The position numbers and the translations under genes were made by a program. From positions 2,366,196-2,430,195 of the forward strand of contig NZ_JAFMZZ010000001.1 in assembly GCF_017356245.1 (NCBI RefSeq): a DNA stretch of 64,000 nt. Direction: 5' to 3'. The notes below the pieces were generated by a model that was not told where the DNA came from, did no database searches, and saw only the letters and a program-made list of their open reading frames with translations. The DNA comes from Bordetella petrii. GTDB taxonomy: Bacteria > Pseudomonadota > Gammaproteobacteria > Burkholderiales > Burkholderiaceae_B. This document shows, piece after piece, positions 42,991 to 51,499 of this stretch (the stretch's first letter is position 1; every line of letters begins with the position of its first letter).

Positions 42991-43515
42991 TCAGATTGAC
43001 TGCCCACGAACAAGCGTGGCCAGCTCATCAGCCTCTTTCAGCAGTGCCATGACTTCTTTTTTTATCTCCAACAGGCGAAGATATTGCGCTGATTTTTGGG
43101 GCAAATCATCCACCACGCCATACTTTTCCAAATACGCTTCGATGCGTACACGTTGTTCAGCACTGTTGGGCAGGGACAGTTTCTCGATATAGGAACGCCA
43201 GTGCTTGTTTCCTTTCGCTGAATTGCATGGTTTACAGCATGGCAGCAGATTTCCCAGCCTGTGGCCATGCCCGCTGAAATTCGAAGCCTTGACCGTAGCA
43301 AACACGTGGTCCCATGTTTCGGCATGAGTGCCACAGTATGCGCATTGAAGATTTTCCGGGTCTTGCCCCAGATCGATCATTGCAGTCCGCACGCGATCCA
43401 CAGAGTATTCATCATTGGGCGCAATAGCCGCTGCGAAAGCGTGGTTTATCGTCGTTTTCCGGCGTGCGACGATCCCATAGGGCTTCAGATGGTGCTTAAT
43501 GGTCGAGTAATCCAT
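42991..43515 (-). CDS. Stand-alone HNH endonuclease
   Basis: The product (174 residues from MDYSTIKHHLKPYG; 16 more if the upstream ATG at 43563 is used) has a zinc-bound HNH fold: Cys58/Cys61 in CAYC, Asp69-His70 in TWDHVFAT, Asn89 in GNLLPCCKPCNSAKGNKHW with the second CxxC. A helical tail follows. Base composition is clearly more AT-rich than its neighbours, suggesting recent acquisition. No methylase or phage gene is adjacent. It may be a defence or homing-type nuclease. Confidence 0.8.
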   Translation of the reverse strand: MDYSTIKHHLKPYGIVARRKTTINHAFAAAIAPNDEYSVDRVRTAMIDLGQDPENLQCAYCGTHAETWDHVFATVKASNFSGHGHRLGNLLPCCKPCNSAKGNKHWRSYIEKLSLPNSAEQRVRIEAYLEKYGVVDDLPQKSAQYLRLLEIKKEVMALLKEADELATLVRGQSI

Positions 43516-43664
43516 ATAGGAAATCCGGCTCAGTCGGTCGCAAGCATATCGGGTACATTCCATGAGCGGCGCCAGCAGCGGGATACCGTTGCGCCACGGC
43601 GGCCTGCGCCGATTATCGCAGCATCGCTGCCGCCGGCCCCCCTCAACCTTCCAAATGGCACGGC

Positions 43665-44282
43665 ATGTCGACGCGTATTGAAGGCACCCTCAAGACCTGG
43701 AACGACGAGCGCGGCTTCGGTTTCATCGCGCCGGACCAGGGAGGGCCAGAGGTTTTTGTCCATATCAAGGCCTTCAAGGGCCTGCGCGAGCGCCCCCAAG
43801 AACGCCAGCGCGTCAGGTTCCGGGCCGCCACCGAACCGGGCGGAAAACCGCGCGCCTACCATGCCGAACTGATCGACGCCGCCGGCAGGGCCATGCGCAG
43901 GCCTGCAACCCTGAAAGGCACGGCCAGCCTGTTTTCCGCGGCCTTGTTCGTGGCCGTGATCGTGGCTGCCGGCATCCTGGGCCAGCCGCCGCTGTGGGCC
44001 TTGTGGATCTATCCGGCCGCCGGCGTGCTGACCTTCCTGGTGTACGCCATCGACAAATCGGCCGCCCGCGCGGGCGCCTGGCGCATTCCGGAAAACACGC
44101 TGCACGGACTTGCGCTGGCCGGCGGCTGGCCCGGCGCCTGGGTGGCCCAGCAAGTGCTGCGGCACAAATCCTCCAAGACAGCATTTCTGGCCGTATTCTG
44201 GTGCACCGTGCTGGCCAACGTCGCCGCCTTCGTGTTCCTGGCCTTTCCGGCCGCACTGCCGTTGCTGAGGTCTTGGCTTTAG
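43665..44282 (+). CDS. Cold-shock-domain protein fused to DUF1294 membrane domain
   Basis: The 205-residue protein joins an N-terminal cold-shock OB fold (EGTLKTWNDERGFGFIAPD with RNP1-like GFGFI, then VFVHIKAF as RNP2, residues 6-35) to three or four membrane helices of DUF1294 (about 88-205), including VYAIDKSAARAGAWRIPE and LHGLALAGGWPGAWVAQQ. It is an inner-membrane protein that would hold a nucleic-acid-binding domain in the cytosol. Its function is unknown; the domain pair is found in many proteobacteria. Confidence 0.88.
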   Translation: MSTRIEGTLKTWNDERGFGFIAPDQGGPEVFVHIKAFKGLRERPQERQRVRFRAATEPGGKPRAYHAELIDAAGRAMRRPATLKGTASLFSAALFVAVIVAAGILGQPPLWALWIYPAAGVLTFLVYAIDKSAARAGAWRIPENTLHGLALAGGWPGAWVAQQVLRHKSSKTAFLAVFWCTVLANVAAFVFLAFPAALPLLRSWL

Positions 44283-44518
44283 GCAAAGCGATTCACGGCA
44301 ACTCACCGTGGCTCGCGGCGGCCTGCCGCGCACGCGCGATACCCGGTCTACATGACACGGCCATGCATCCATTGCCCTTTGTACATGGAAGATGCTTTCC
44401 CGCCACACCGTAATAATCCCGATCGACGTCGCCTTCTAGACTGCTCCCGTACTGGTGTTCGTGGCTCGAAACCATGAAGCCGCAACGCCGGTGCCGTTTG
44501 TAAACACAGGAGCATTAC

Positions 44519-45622
44519 ATGAAGAAGACTCTGCTCGCTGCCGCCCTGGCAACGGGATTCGTTGGCGCCGCGCACGCGGCCGGCACCAACGTCACGCTGT
44601 ACGGCCTGATCGATTCGGGTATCGGCTATGAACAGGTCAAGGGCCCCAACGGCTTCAAGGAAAGCCGGGTCGGCTCGACCTCTGGCGTCAGCGGCGGTTC
44701 GCGCTGGGGCCTGAAGGGCACCGAAGACCTGGGCGATGGCCTGAAGGCCATCTTCACGCTGGAATCCGGCTTCGACAGCCAGAACGGCACCTCGTCGCAA
44801 AGCGGCCGCCTGTTCGGCCGCCAGGCCACGGTGGGCCTGGCCAACGACGGCTGGGGCAAGCTGGAATTCGGCCGCCAGACCAACATGGCCTCGAAATACA
44901 TCGGCGGCATCAGCCCGTTCGGCACCGACTACGGCATCGCCGGCATCGGCAGCGCGTTCGGCTCGGCCAAGTCGCTGCGCTTGGACAACATGGTGATGTA
45001 CCAGTCACCCAGCCTGTCGGGCTTCAGCTTCGGCATCGGCTATTCGTTCAACGCCGACGACGAGAAAGAAAGCCACTTCGCCACCGGCGACAACAACCGC
45101 GTCATCACGCTGGGCGCCAAGTACAGCAGCGGCCCGCTGACGGTGGCCGCCAGCTACGACCGCCTGAACCCCACCAACGCCGTGTCCGACGAGCAGGACA
45201 CCAGCCTGCAGGAATACATCATCGGCGCCGAGTACGACTTCGAAGTCGTGGCGCTGCATGCGGCGTGGGGCCAGACCTACGATGGCTGGTTCTCGGGCAT
45301 CAGCATGGGCACCAGCCCCGACGACTACAACTCGCTGGGCAGCCTGCGGGTGGTGGACGGCGCGCGCGTGAACTCGATGATGCTGGGCGTGACGGTACCC
45401 CTGGGCGCCACCAAGGTGTTCGGCGGCTGGCAGCGCGCCGATCCGAAGAACAGCAAGCTTACCGGCGACGACGAAGCGTTCAACGTTTTCGCCCTGGGCA
45501 TGACCTACGACCTGAGCAAGCGCACCAACCTGTATGCCTACGGCGCATACGGCGACAACTTCGCTTTCCAGGAAGACGTGAAGAACACGGCCGTGGCCGT
45601 GGGCATTCGCCACCGGTTCTGA
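44519..45622 (+). CDS. Outer-membrane general porin (OmpC/Porin_4 family)
   Basis: The 367-residue protein has a signal peptide (MKKTLLAAALATGFVGAAHA), then ATNVTLYGLIDSGIGYEQ-like first strand. It carries SGSRWGLKGTEDLGDGLKAIFTLE, FGRQATVGLANDGWGKLEFGRQ and the C-terminal AVGIRHRF ending in Phe as required for outer-membrane insertion. It forms a trimeric diffusion pore. CAGGAGCATTAC precedes the ATG. The 236-base region upstream shows no other gene and should hold its promoter. Confidence 0.93.
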   Translation: MKKTLLAAALATGFVGAAHAAGTNVTLYGLIDSGIGYEQVKGPNGFKESRVGSTSGVSGGSRWGLKGTEDLGDGLKAIFTLESGFDSQNGTSSQSGRLFGRQATVGLANDGWGKLEFGRQTNMASKYIGGISPFGTDYGIAGIGSAFGSAKSLRLDNMVMYQSPSLSGFSFGIGYSFNADDEKESHFATGDNNRVITLGAKYSSGPLTVAASYDRLNPTNAVSDEQDTSLQEYIIGAEYDFEVVALHAAWGQTYDGWFSGISMGTSPDDYNSLGSLRVVDGARVNSMMLGVTVPLGATKVFGGWQRADPKNSKLTGDDEAFNVFALGMTYDLSKRTNLYAYGAYGDNFAFQEDVKNTAVAVGIRHRF

Positions 45623-45633
45623 TCGACCGGAAA

Positions 45634-45666
45634 GCGGGGCGGCCTTACGGAACGAGGCGGCCCCGC
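45634..45666. terminator. GC hairpin between convergent porin and VOC genes
   Basis: GCGGGGCGGCC (45634-45644) and GGCGGCCCCGC (45656-45666) pair at ten of eleven positions around an 11-nt loop, 12 bases after the porin stop. No clear T-run follows, so it is a possible bidirectional terminator. Confidence 0.45.
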
Positions 45667-45682
45667 TGGCCCGGCGGCAGGA

Positions 45683-46108
45683 TCAGGCCGGACGGACGCC
45701 GATCCTGGCCGAGAAGCGCAGCAGGTAGCCATCGGGGTCCTGCACCAGGAACTGGCGCACGCCCAGTTCGGTGGCATTGCTGCGATACCAGCGCTCTTGC
45801 GGTTCACGGTACAAGGGCCATGCCGCGGCCGCCAGCCGCTGCAGAATCGGCTCGATCGACACGACATTGATCTCGAAATTGATTCCCCGGCCCAATGGGG
45901 CGTCCAGCGGCCCGGTGATCCAGTAATCATCGCCCCGCACTTCCTCCAGCATGAACTGCGCGCCGTCCCGGTCCAGGTATACGAAACCTTCGGCCTCGCG
46001 CCGGTATGCGATATTGAAACCGCACAGGTCGGTCCAGAATGCCAGGCTGCGGGACAGATCGGTGACCAGTAGTTCGGGGACCATCTGGGCGCGGTGTAGG
46101 GATTCCAT
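45683..46108 (-). CDS. VOC-family (bleomycin-resistance/glyoxalase-like) protein
   Basis: The 141-residue protein contains VPELLVTDLSRSLAFWTDLCGFNIAYR and GAQFMLEEV, with a C-terminal RQFLVQDPDGYLLRFSARIG that carries the typical metal-ligand region. Such proteins bind or chemically modify small molecules. The ligand is unknown. It is convergent with the porin gene and is the last GC-rich gene before the AT-rich patch. Confidence 0.87.
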   Translation of the reverse strand: MESLHRAQMVPELLVTDLSRSLAFWTDLCGFNIAYRREAEGFVYLDRDGAQFMLEEVRGDDYWITGPLDAPLGRGINFEINVVSIEPILQRLAAAAWPLYREPQERWYRSNATELGVRQFLVQDPDGYLLRFSARIGVRPA

Positions 46109-46379
46109 GGGGGATTCTTTCTTTTTGTGGGGGAAGCGGGCAATAGTATCCCTTGGGGGGTTACGCTAATGAAAGGGTCGCAATAAGCAGGTTCGGTTCA
46201 CGACCACAGTCAATCGGCACGTTCATTGCACAGCCGACATTGCAAAATGACGTCGCTCACTCTCTTAAACCGGATCCACTTGCCAGTTATCAAATTGAAC
46301 GCGCCGCCACTGGCGAATGGCCTCTCTTAGCCGAAGCACGCTGCTGTCGATGTCTCTTTTCAACCCGAAGTGGCGCAGT

Positions 46380-47062
46380 TCAGTGCCTACGCGGCCTACG
46401 GGGCTTAGGGGCAATCGAATCGGACGTATTTTTCGGACCTATGTTAGGTCTATCAGATAAAGATTGCGCGAACTGCGCCAACGTGACGGATTGACCTATG
46501 GGTTCATCCATGGAGTTGGTGCCGGCGGCAAGCACATATATATCTCTCTCCTGACCAGTTATGACCTTCGTTAACCAAGTAACGTACTTGATGAATTCAT
46601 TTGCTTGCACACAATAGCCTGGAGGCTTTCCGAAAAATACGTCCGCAAACTTACTCAGCTCCAAAGCGCCTTCACTTAACCTCGTCTCTCCTGTGCAAGT
46701 CTGAGGAAAGAACGTCTTGCACACCGCTTCGCGATAACTCTGGATACGTAATTCTCCGGTGGCTTGCTTCCAGGCGATCCGATGGCAGCGCGCATGAATT
46801 TCGGCCATTCGAGGATTGTTCTGCAGAGCCGAGCAAAGGGCTTCCAGCCGCCAAGTCTTTTTTAATTCGTCTTTGATCTGTTTTTCGCCTGCTTTGGATT
46901 CGATGATCGCGAAATGATCGTGGGTAACAAAAAATCGTCCGCGAGCAGGAACCGATCCTGCCCGCCAAGCGGCAAGTCGTCGAAATGTCCACCGCGAGCT
47001 CTCGCTTGCGAGGCGAGGTATTTTTTGATGATGCTAATAGTGCCGGCTTCGTTCTGACTCAC
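46380..47062 (-). pseudogene. Nuclease-like gene split by a -1 frame change (pseudogene or programmed frameshift)
   Basis: A GTG-started frame (47062 down) encodes MSQNEAGTISIIKKYLASQA...FLLADDFL, then runs into a stop at 46862. The -1 frame continues without a stop to 46380 as VTHDHFAIIESKAGEKQIKD...FGKPPGYCVQANEF...PRRPRRH. The change falls on T TTT TTG (minus strand, 46934-46928), phased exactly as a -1 slippery heptamer. The joined product would have about 227 residues. HFAIIESKAG resembles the D...ExK strand of PD-(D/E)xK nucleases. No family is recognised. Composition is AT-rich relative to the window. Loss of one T from a run of seven would give the same picture. Confidence 0.6.
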
Positions 47063-47258
47063 TGTATCAGCCTCAATACTATAGAACTGTTTTTTATTTG
47101 CTCTCTACGCTCTTAGCGCTATCAAACAGCGATACCTCAGATAGAGGTAGCGAACAGTCATTTTTTAGCGATTTAATGGCTACTTAGACTCGACTAGACC
47201 GATGTCCTCGTCTGACCAGGAAGACCACTTCCGTGCACCCCTGAAGGCACCAAATTTT

Positions 47259-48473
47259 TCATACGCAGAGTGCCGATTTGATTTGTGCCACTGTTAACCA
47301 TTGACGTCTCGAGTGAACGACCCGGTGACAGTTTGAGCACAGTAGTACTAAATCCGCCACTTTCGTCTTCTCTCCCGGCCGCATTGTATGGACGGGCTTT
47401 GTGTGGTGAACGTCAATGATCCCCTTGCCGGTTATGCCATAGCTCTGCGAAAAGTCAAAGTTGCACGCAGCACAAACTAGCCGTCCATGCCTTTTTAATG
47501 CCCGAGCTTTCGCTTCTTTCACAAGCCGTGGATCTCGCTCCCTGTATCGGTGAATACGGGTAGCAACTCTGCCTTCTTCAGCTTCTTCGATCTCTGATTC
47601 GTCCCGCTCTGCGATACCCACATCTTTGGAGTACCCGAGAACACCATTCCGGATGAACTCCGCTACCTCGGCTAGGTGTACCGGGTCATGCGCAAAGAGT
47701 TTCCACACGCGCACCTCATCGCTATTCCCTCGTGTGAGCCCGCTTCGCCCTGAAGCCGTATAGTCTGGATCCAAACGCCTGAAGTTCATCAACTTCATAT
47801 AAACGCCATTGGTGTTTCGATATGTCCTGCTGTTACTCGTTCCTAACATGATGCCCAGCTCATTCAATACCTGAGAGAGCTCTTCGATCACTGGCGCGTC
47901 TTTCGCCAGTGATGTACCGCGATGTCGAATATATAAATCAAGGGCAAGGATCAATTCGTCTCGAGACCAAATGGCATTGCGCGAGAATTCCTTCGAGGAA
48001 GAATCTTGTATTGGGAGCCCGCTGAGGTAAGACAGATCGATCCGCTGTGCGTCCGCGCCGATACTCCCACCCCTTGTATCTAGTCTGAGCCAAAAGGCCG
48101 AACCATCCTCCTCATACCGCACATCCACAATATGAAAAATGTGATGAATTGAACATCGCGCAGTCTCTCGATCTTTCAGAATCGCGAGTTTAGGAAGGCT
48201 AAACTCCTGCGCAATGCTCATCCCATTCCATAGAGCGGTACGGTGGCCCGGATGAGATTCCTTAATGGTACGAGGGACCCTATACCAATAGGATCCCGTG
48301 GCGATGTCCATACGAATCCCTGAGTTCCACACGGTCATTGCAAACAGCTTGGCTTCCCCGCGCCTGGCGGCAGGCATCAAGACGTCGAATGCAAACCATC
48401 CTTGGCCCGGAGGATGTGCTCCCACATGTCTATATGCTTCGTTTGAGCGTGTTTCGAACGCTAGGCTTGTCAT
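47259..48473 (-). CDS. HNH endonuclease-domain protein (restriction/defence-like)
   Basis: The 404-residue protein (from MTSLAFETRSN; an in-frame ATG 24 codons upstream is possible) has an unrecognised N-terminal region with RGEAKLFAMTVWNSG. A middle region follows (WSRDELILALDLYIRHRG), then a C-terminal HNH module: CAAC at 334-337, DVHHTKPVH near 354 and LCSNCHRVVHSRR near 379. The layout resembles McrA-like or YDG/HNH-type restriction nucleases that cut modified or foreign DNA. GC is lower than in neighbouring genes. It lies 196 bases from the split nuclease-like gene. Confidence 0.78.
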   Translation of the reverse strand: MTSLAFETRSNEAYRHVGAHPPGQGWFAFDVLMPAARRGEAKLFAMTVWNSGIRMDIATGSYWYRVPRTIKESHPGHRTALWNGMSIAQEFSLPKLAILKDRETARCSIHHIFHIVDVRYEEDGSAFWLRLDTRGGSIGADAQRIDLSYLSGLPIQDSSSKEFSRNAIWSRDELILALDLYIRHRGTSLAKDAPVIEELSQVLNELGIMLGTSNSRTYRNTNGVYMKLMNFRRLDPDYTASGRSGLTRGNSDEVRVWKLFAHDPVHLAEVAEFIRNGVLGYSKDVGIAERDESEIEEAEEGRVATRIHRYRERDPRLVKEAKARALKRHGRLVCAACNFDFSQSYGITGKGIIDVHHTKPVHTMRPGEKTKVADLVLLCSNCHRVVHSRRQWLTVAQIKSALCV

Positions 48474-48722
48474 CTTATGTCCAAAAAAATTGCGATGTAA
48501 CTTGATATTACGCAATTTACTGATCCAGTGACACGGGAATAGCACTTAAGAAAACACCGTCAGTCTAGGCACGGTGTCAAATGGCTCTTCTTTGCGCATT
48601 GATTGATTGCACAAACAACCGCTCCTGACCGGAAGCGGACATTGCCTCGATAGCCTACAAAACCTGAAGGTGTTTATGCAGACAGAAGCGCCAAAGCATT
48701 CCTGAACCGGGCGCTCAACCCC

Positions 48723-49094
48723 TCACAAGGCCAGGTAAAAATCCATAGGAATAAGCTCGACGGCCCATCCCCCTTCTTCGCCTAGCGTGGCGGCCGGGTG
48801 CATGGACGCAATGCGCAGCGCCTCGTCATGGCTATCCGCTTCAATAATGAACAGGCCGCCCACCACTTCCTTCGATTCGGTGTAAGGCCCGTCGGTGATG
48901 CGCGTCTTGCCACTGTGCGGGCGAAGGGTCTTCCAGCTTTCGATGTCGCCCAGCGACGCGGAAACCAGAACCTTGCCGGTGGCGCGCATCTTCTCGTCCA
49001 AAGGCGGGCATTGGCTGGCCAACTCCTTGACGTCGTCTGGCGCCATGGCGGCGAATTTTTCGGGGGTGAAGTAGGCCAGGCCGAGATATTTCAT
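48723..49094 (-). CDS. YCII/DGPF-domain protein
   Basis: The 123-residue protein carries the YciI-like dimeric alpha-beta fold: MKYLGLAYFTPEKFAAM, LVSASLGDIESWKTLRP, the family hallmark TDGPYTESKEVVGGLFIIEADSHDEAL and IASMHPAA. Proteins with DGPF are often encoded beside ECF sigma factors, but none is present here. The biochemical role is unknown. Confidence 0.87.
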   Translation of the reverse strand: MKYLGLAYFTPEKFAAMAPDDVKELASQCPPLDEKMRATGKVLVSASLGDIESWKTLRPHSGKTRITDGPYTESKEVVGGLFIIEADSHDEALRIASMHPAATLGEEGGWAVELIPMDFYLAL

Positions 49095-49232
49095 GGAACA
49101 TCCTTTGGGTGGTAATGCACCAACGACGAATCTGACGGCCGGAAATCGACATGCGCAGGGAAGAGTTTGCAGCGACTCTCGCCGGCCTGCCCGCCTTCGG
49201 TGGAACGCATCACCCAGGCTTGCGAAGCCTGG

Positions 49233-49685
49233 TCACCCCCTTGCGGCAGTCTTCCCGGCGCTTTTCCTGGCCGGCCCGGCAGGCTTGGCCAGGTTCATCT
49301 CCACGGCCGCCCGAATCAGGGCTTTCAAGGCGGTTTCGTCGATTTCATCGCCTTCATGAATATCGATGGCGCGCCGCGTACCACCCGCCAGGCTGGCGTT
49401 GAACAGGCCCGACGGATCATCCAGCGCCGCGCCCTTGGGAAACGTCATTTTCACCGCGCTTTTGTAGGTTTCACCGGTGCAGATGATGCCGCCGTGCGAC
49501 CACACCGGCACGCGCCATTTCCATTCTTCGATCACGCCGGGATCGGCCTGCTTGATCAGCGCGCGGATGCGCGCCAGCGTGCGGCCCCGCCAGTCGGCCA
49601 GTTCGTCGATGCGGGCATCGATCAGCACAGAGGGATCCTGAGCCCGCTCTTCCGGCGTGCTGCGCTTGGTGGCATTCATGATCAT
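49233..49685 (-). CDS. DUF1801-domain protein (first of two)
   Basis: The 150-residue protein has RIDELADWRGRTLARIRALIKQADPGVIEEWKWRVPVWSHGGIICTGETYKSAVKMTF and FNASLAGGTRRAIDIHEGDEIDETALKALIRAAVEMN, the DUF1801/YdhG-like fold. A basic Ala/Lys tail closes it. Function is unknown. The adjacent gene upstream encodes a second DUF1801 protein on the same strand, 35 bases away. Two methionines two codons apart could start it. Confidence 0.83.
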   Translation of the reverse strand: MIMNATKRSTPEERAQDPSVLIDARIDELADWRGRTLARIRALIKQADPGVIEEWKWRVPVWSHGGIICTGETYKSAVKMTFPKGAALDDPSGLFNASLAGGTRRAIDIHEGDEIDETALKALIRAAVEMNLAKPAGPARKSAGKTAARG

Positions 49686-49720
49686 TTCCTGTTTATTTTC
49701 TGGCGCGCGGCCCGGCGCGC

Positions 49721-50188
49721 CTACATGCGTTCGCCCGGCAGCTGGCAGGCTTGCCGCACCCAGTCGGCGAACTGCGCTTCGTCCAGCGGTTTGTCTTCAT
49801 GGATATGAAGATACCGCGTTTCCGCCGTTTTCGACTCAACCGGCGGCACCGGGCGCAGCGACGTGCCGCGAAAGAATGCCACCTTGATGTACTTGTCGAA
49901 GCAGTGCAGGCTTAGAAACCAGCTCTGGTCTTCCATGCCATACAGCGGCGAATTCCACTTGACCGCCTTGTGCACGCCGGGAACGGTTTGCATGATCAGC
50001 GCATCCAGGCGGCGGCCGACGGCGCTTTTCCAGCCCGGCATGGCGGCGATATAAGCCTGCACGGGCGCGTCGCCGTAGCCTTTCGGGATTTGCGGATTAC
50101 CGCCCGACAGCAGCTTGGGCTGGCCGGTGGCCGGCCTGGCGGCTTTCTTTGCGACGTTCTCTGGCGGCTTGGAGGTACTGTCGGCCAT
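49721..50188 (-). CDS. DUF1801-domain protein (second of two)
   Basis: The 155-residue protein has a Lys/Pro-rich N-terminus and the DUF1801 core VQAYIAAMPGWKSAVGRRLDALIMQTVPGVHKAVKWNSPLYGM, WFLSLHCFDKYIKVAFFRGTSL and YLHIHEDKPLDEAQFADWVRQAC. It differs clearly in sequence from its neighbour at 49233-49685, so the pair is an old duplication or independent recruitment. Function is unknown. Confidence 0.83.
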   Translation of the reverse strand: MADSTSKPPENVAKKAARPATGQPKLLSGGNPQIPKGYGDAPVQAYIAAMPGWKSAVGRRLDALIMQTVPGVHKAVKWNSPLYGMEDQSWFLSLHCFDKYIKVAFFRGTSLRPVPPVESKTAETRYLHIHEDKPLDEAQFADWVRQACQLPGERM

Positions 50189-50310
50189 GGTGTTCGCTCC
50201 GGTTGACGTGCTTCGTTGGCCGGGCCGGTAACGCGGCGCGGCCAGTCGTGCCTTTTTACACCAGGGGGGCGATGCCAGTCCTGTTCCGGCAGCCGGTGAT
50301 CCTGGCCGGC

Positions 50311-51036
50311 TCAGCGCAGGCAATAGGCAAGCAATGGCGCCATCAGCACGTTGAACAGCCCGGCCAAGACCATCATCAGGCCGGCCACGGAGCCTTCCAG
50401 CGCGCCGAGCTCGTGCGCCCGCGCCGTGCCGATCCCGTGAGCGCCGGTTCCGAACAGCGCTCCGCGGGCCAGCGGCGAACGAATCGGCAGCCGCGCCAGC
50501 ATGCAATCGCCGACGACCGCGCCCAGCACGCCGGTCAGCACCACGAAGATCGCGGTCAGGTCGGGAACCCCGCCGATATCGCCCGACACGGCCATGGCGA
50601 ACGGCGTGCTGACCGAACGCGGCAGCAAGCTGAGCCGCAAGGCGCCGTCCAGGCCCAGCGCCGTCGCCAGCCCCCAGCCCGTCAGCACGGCCGTGGCGCT
50701 GCCGGCGATCACCCCTGCCGCCAACACGGGCCAATGTTGTCGAATGCGCGCGCGCTGCTCGTAGATGGGCACGGCGAACGCGACCATCGCGGGGCCAAGC
50801 AAGGTCAGCAGCCAGCCCGTGGCGCGCAGGTAGTCGGCATAACTGGCGTGCAGCGCCAGCAACGCGGCGGCCAGCATGATGGGCGTAACCGCCATCGGCA
50901 TCGACCACCAGCGCGGCCAGCGGCGGTACAGGCGCTTGGCGCCCAGGTAGCACCCGATAGTCAGCGCCGACCACAGCAGCATGCCGGCCAGCGGCTCAAG
51001 GGCGGGCGGCATGGCCACGGGCCCTCCAGCGGTCAT
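50311..51036 (-). CDS. lrgB: LrgB/CidB-family membrane protein
   Basis: The 241-residue polytopic protein has SALTIGCYLGAKRLYRR, MVAFAVPIYEQRARIRQHW, LSLLPRSVSTPFAMAVSGDIGGVPDLTAIFVVLTGVLGAV and FGTGAHGIGTARAHELG, the LrgB signatures. LrgAB/CidAB proteins resemble holin/antiholin systems and also transport pyruvate or small acids in some bacteria. The start may be the ATG at 51012 rather than 51036. Either way it overlaps the lrgA 3' end, so the two genes are coupled. Confidence 0.9.
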   Translation of the reverse strand: MTAGGPVAMPPALEPLAGMLLWSALTIGCYLGAKRLYRRWPRWWSMPMAVTPIMLAAALLALHASYADYLRATGWLLTLLGPAMVAFAVPIYEQRARIRQHWPVLAAGVIAGSATAVLTGWGLATALGLDGALRLSLLPRSVSTPFAMAVSGDIGGVPDLTAIFVVLTGVLGAVVGDCMLARLPIRSPLARGALFGTGAHGIGTARAHELGALEGSVAGLMMVLAGLFNVLMAPLLAYCLR

Positions 51037-51409
51037 ACAGGCCGACCGTCAGCGCCGTTACGCCCATGACGGCGACCAGGCCGGCCAGAATGACGCACAG
51101 CACTTTCAACCCCAGCACGCCAAACAATTCGCGGTGTTCGACAACAGCCAGCACGGCCGGCACAAAGAACAGCAGCATGTCGCCCAGCAGCCATTCGGCG
51201 CCGCGGCGCGCGCTGGCGGGATGGAGCCGGCGGCTGAGCAGGACGGCCAGCAGCAGCGCCATGCCGATGATGCCGCCCGGCAAGGGGATGCCGCCCCGAC
51301 GGGCAAGCATTTCGCCCGCCAGCCAGAACATCATGATCAGGGCCGTCTGCGCCAGGCGGCTGGCCTGCAGGCGGCGCCGCAATGCGGCAGTAAGGGTATG
51401 CAAAGACAT
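50996..51409 (-). CDS. lrgA: LrgA/CidA-family holin-like membrane protein
   Basis: The 137-residue protein has four predicted spans with the CidA/LrgA motifs TALIMMFWLAGEMLARRGGIPLPGGIIGMALLLAVL, EWLLGDMLLFFVPAVLAVVEH and VLGLKVLCVILAGLVAVMGVTALTVG. It forms the first gene of a two-gene unit with lrgB and is divergent from a LysR regulator, as in cidR-cidAB. The 90-base gap contains two palindromes. Confidence 0.9.
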   Translation of the reverse strand: MSLHTLTAALRRRLQASRLAQTALIMMFWLAGEMLARRGGIPLPGGIIGMALLLAVLLSRRLHPASARRGAEWLLGDMLLFFVPAVLAVVEHRELFGVLGLKVLCVILAGLVAVMGVTALTVGLYDRWRARGHAARP

Positions 51410-51422
51410 AAGGAATGCTTCC

Positions 51423-51445
51423 GGCGGCCACTATAAATGGCCGCC
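51423..51445. promoter_or_regulatory. Palindrome in the lrgA/lysR gap
   Basis: GGCGGCCA-CTATAAA-TGGCCGCC is a perfect 8-bp inverted repeat 14 bases upstream of lrgA, with TATAAA in its centre. It could be a regulator site overlapping the lrgA -10 region. Confidence 0.45.
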
Positions 51446-51480
51446 CCGGATGCATAAAATGAATTATTTGACTAATTTCA

Positions 51481-51495
51481 ATTCCATTTTGGAAT
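51481..51495. promoter_or_regulatory. LysR-type operator candidate before cidR-like gene
   Basis: ATTCCA-TTT-TGGAAT is a perfect 6-bp inverted repeat ending four bases before the LysR ATG in an AT-rich stretch. It fits autoregulation of a LysR gene. Confidence 0.45.
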
Positions 51496-51499
51496 CCAT

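Noticed and set aside
46153..46494. Plus-strand 113-codon frame in the AT-rich patch
   Set aside because: It overlaps the split nuclease-like gene, has no good ribosome-binding site and no recognisable motif.
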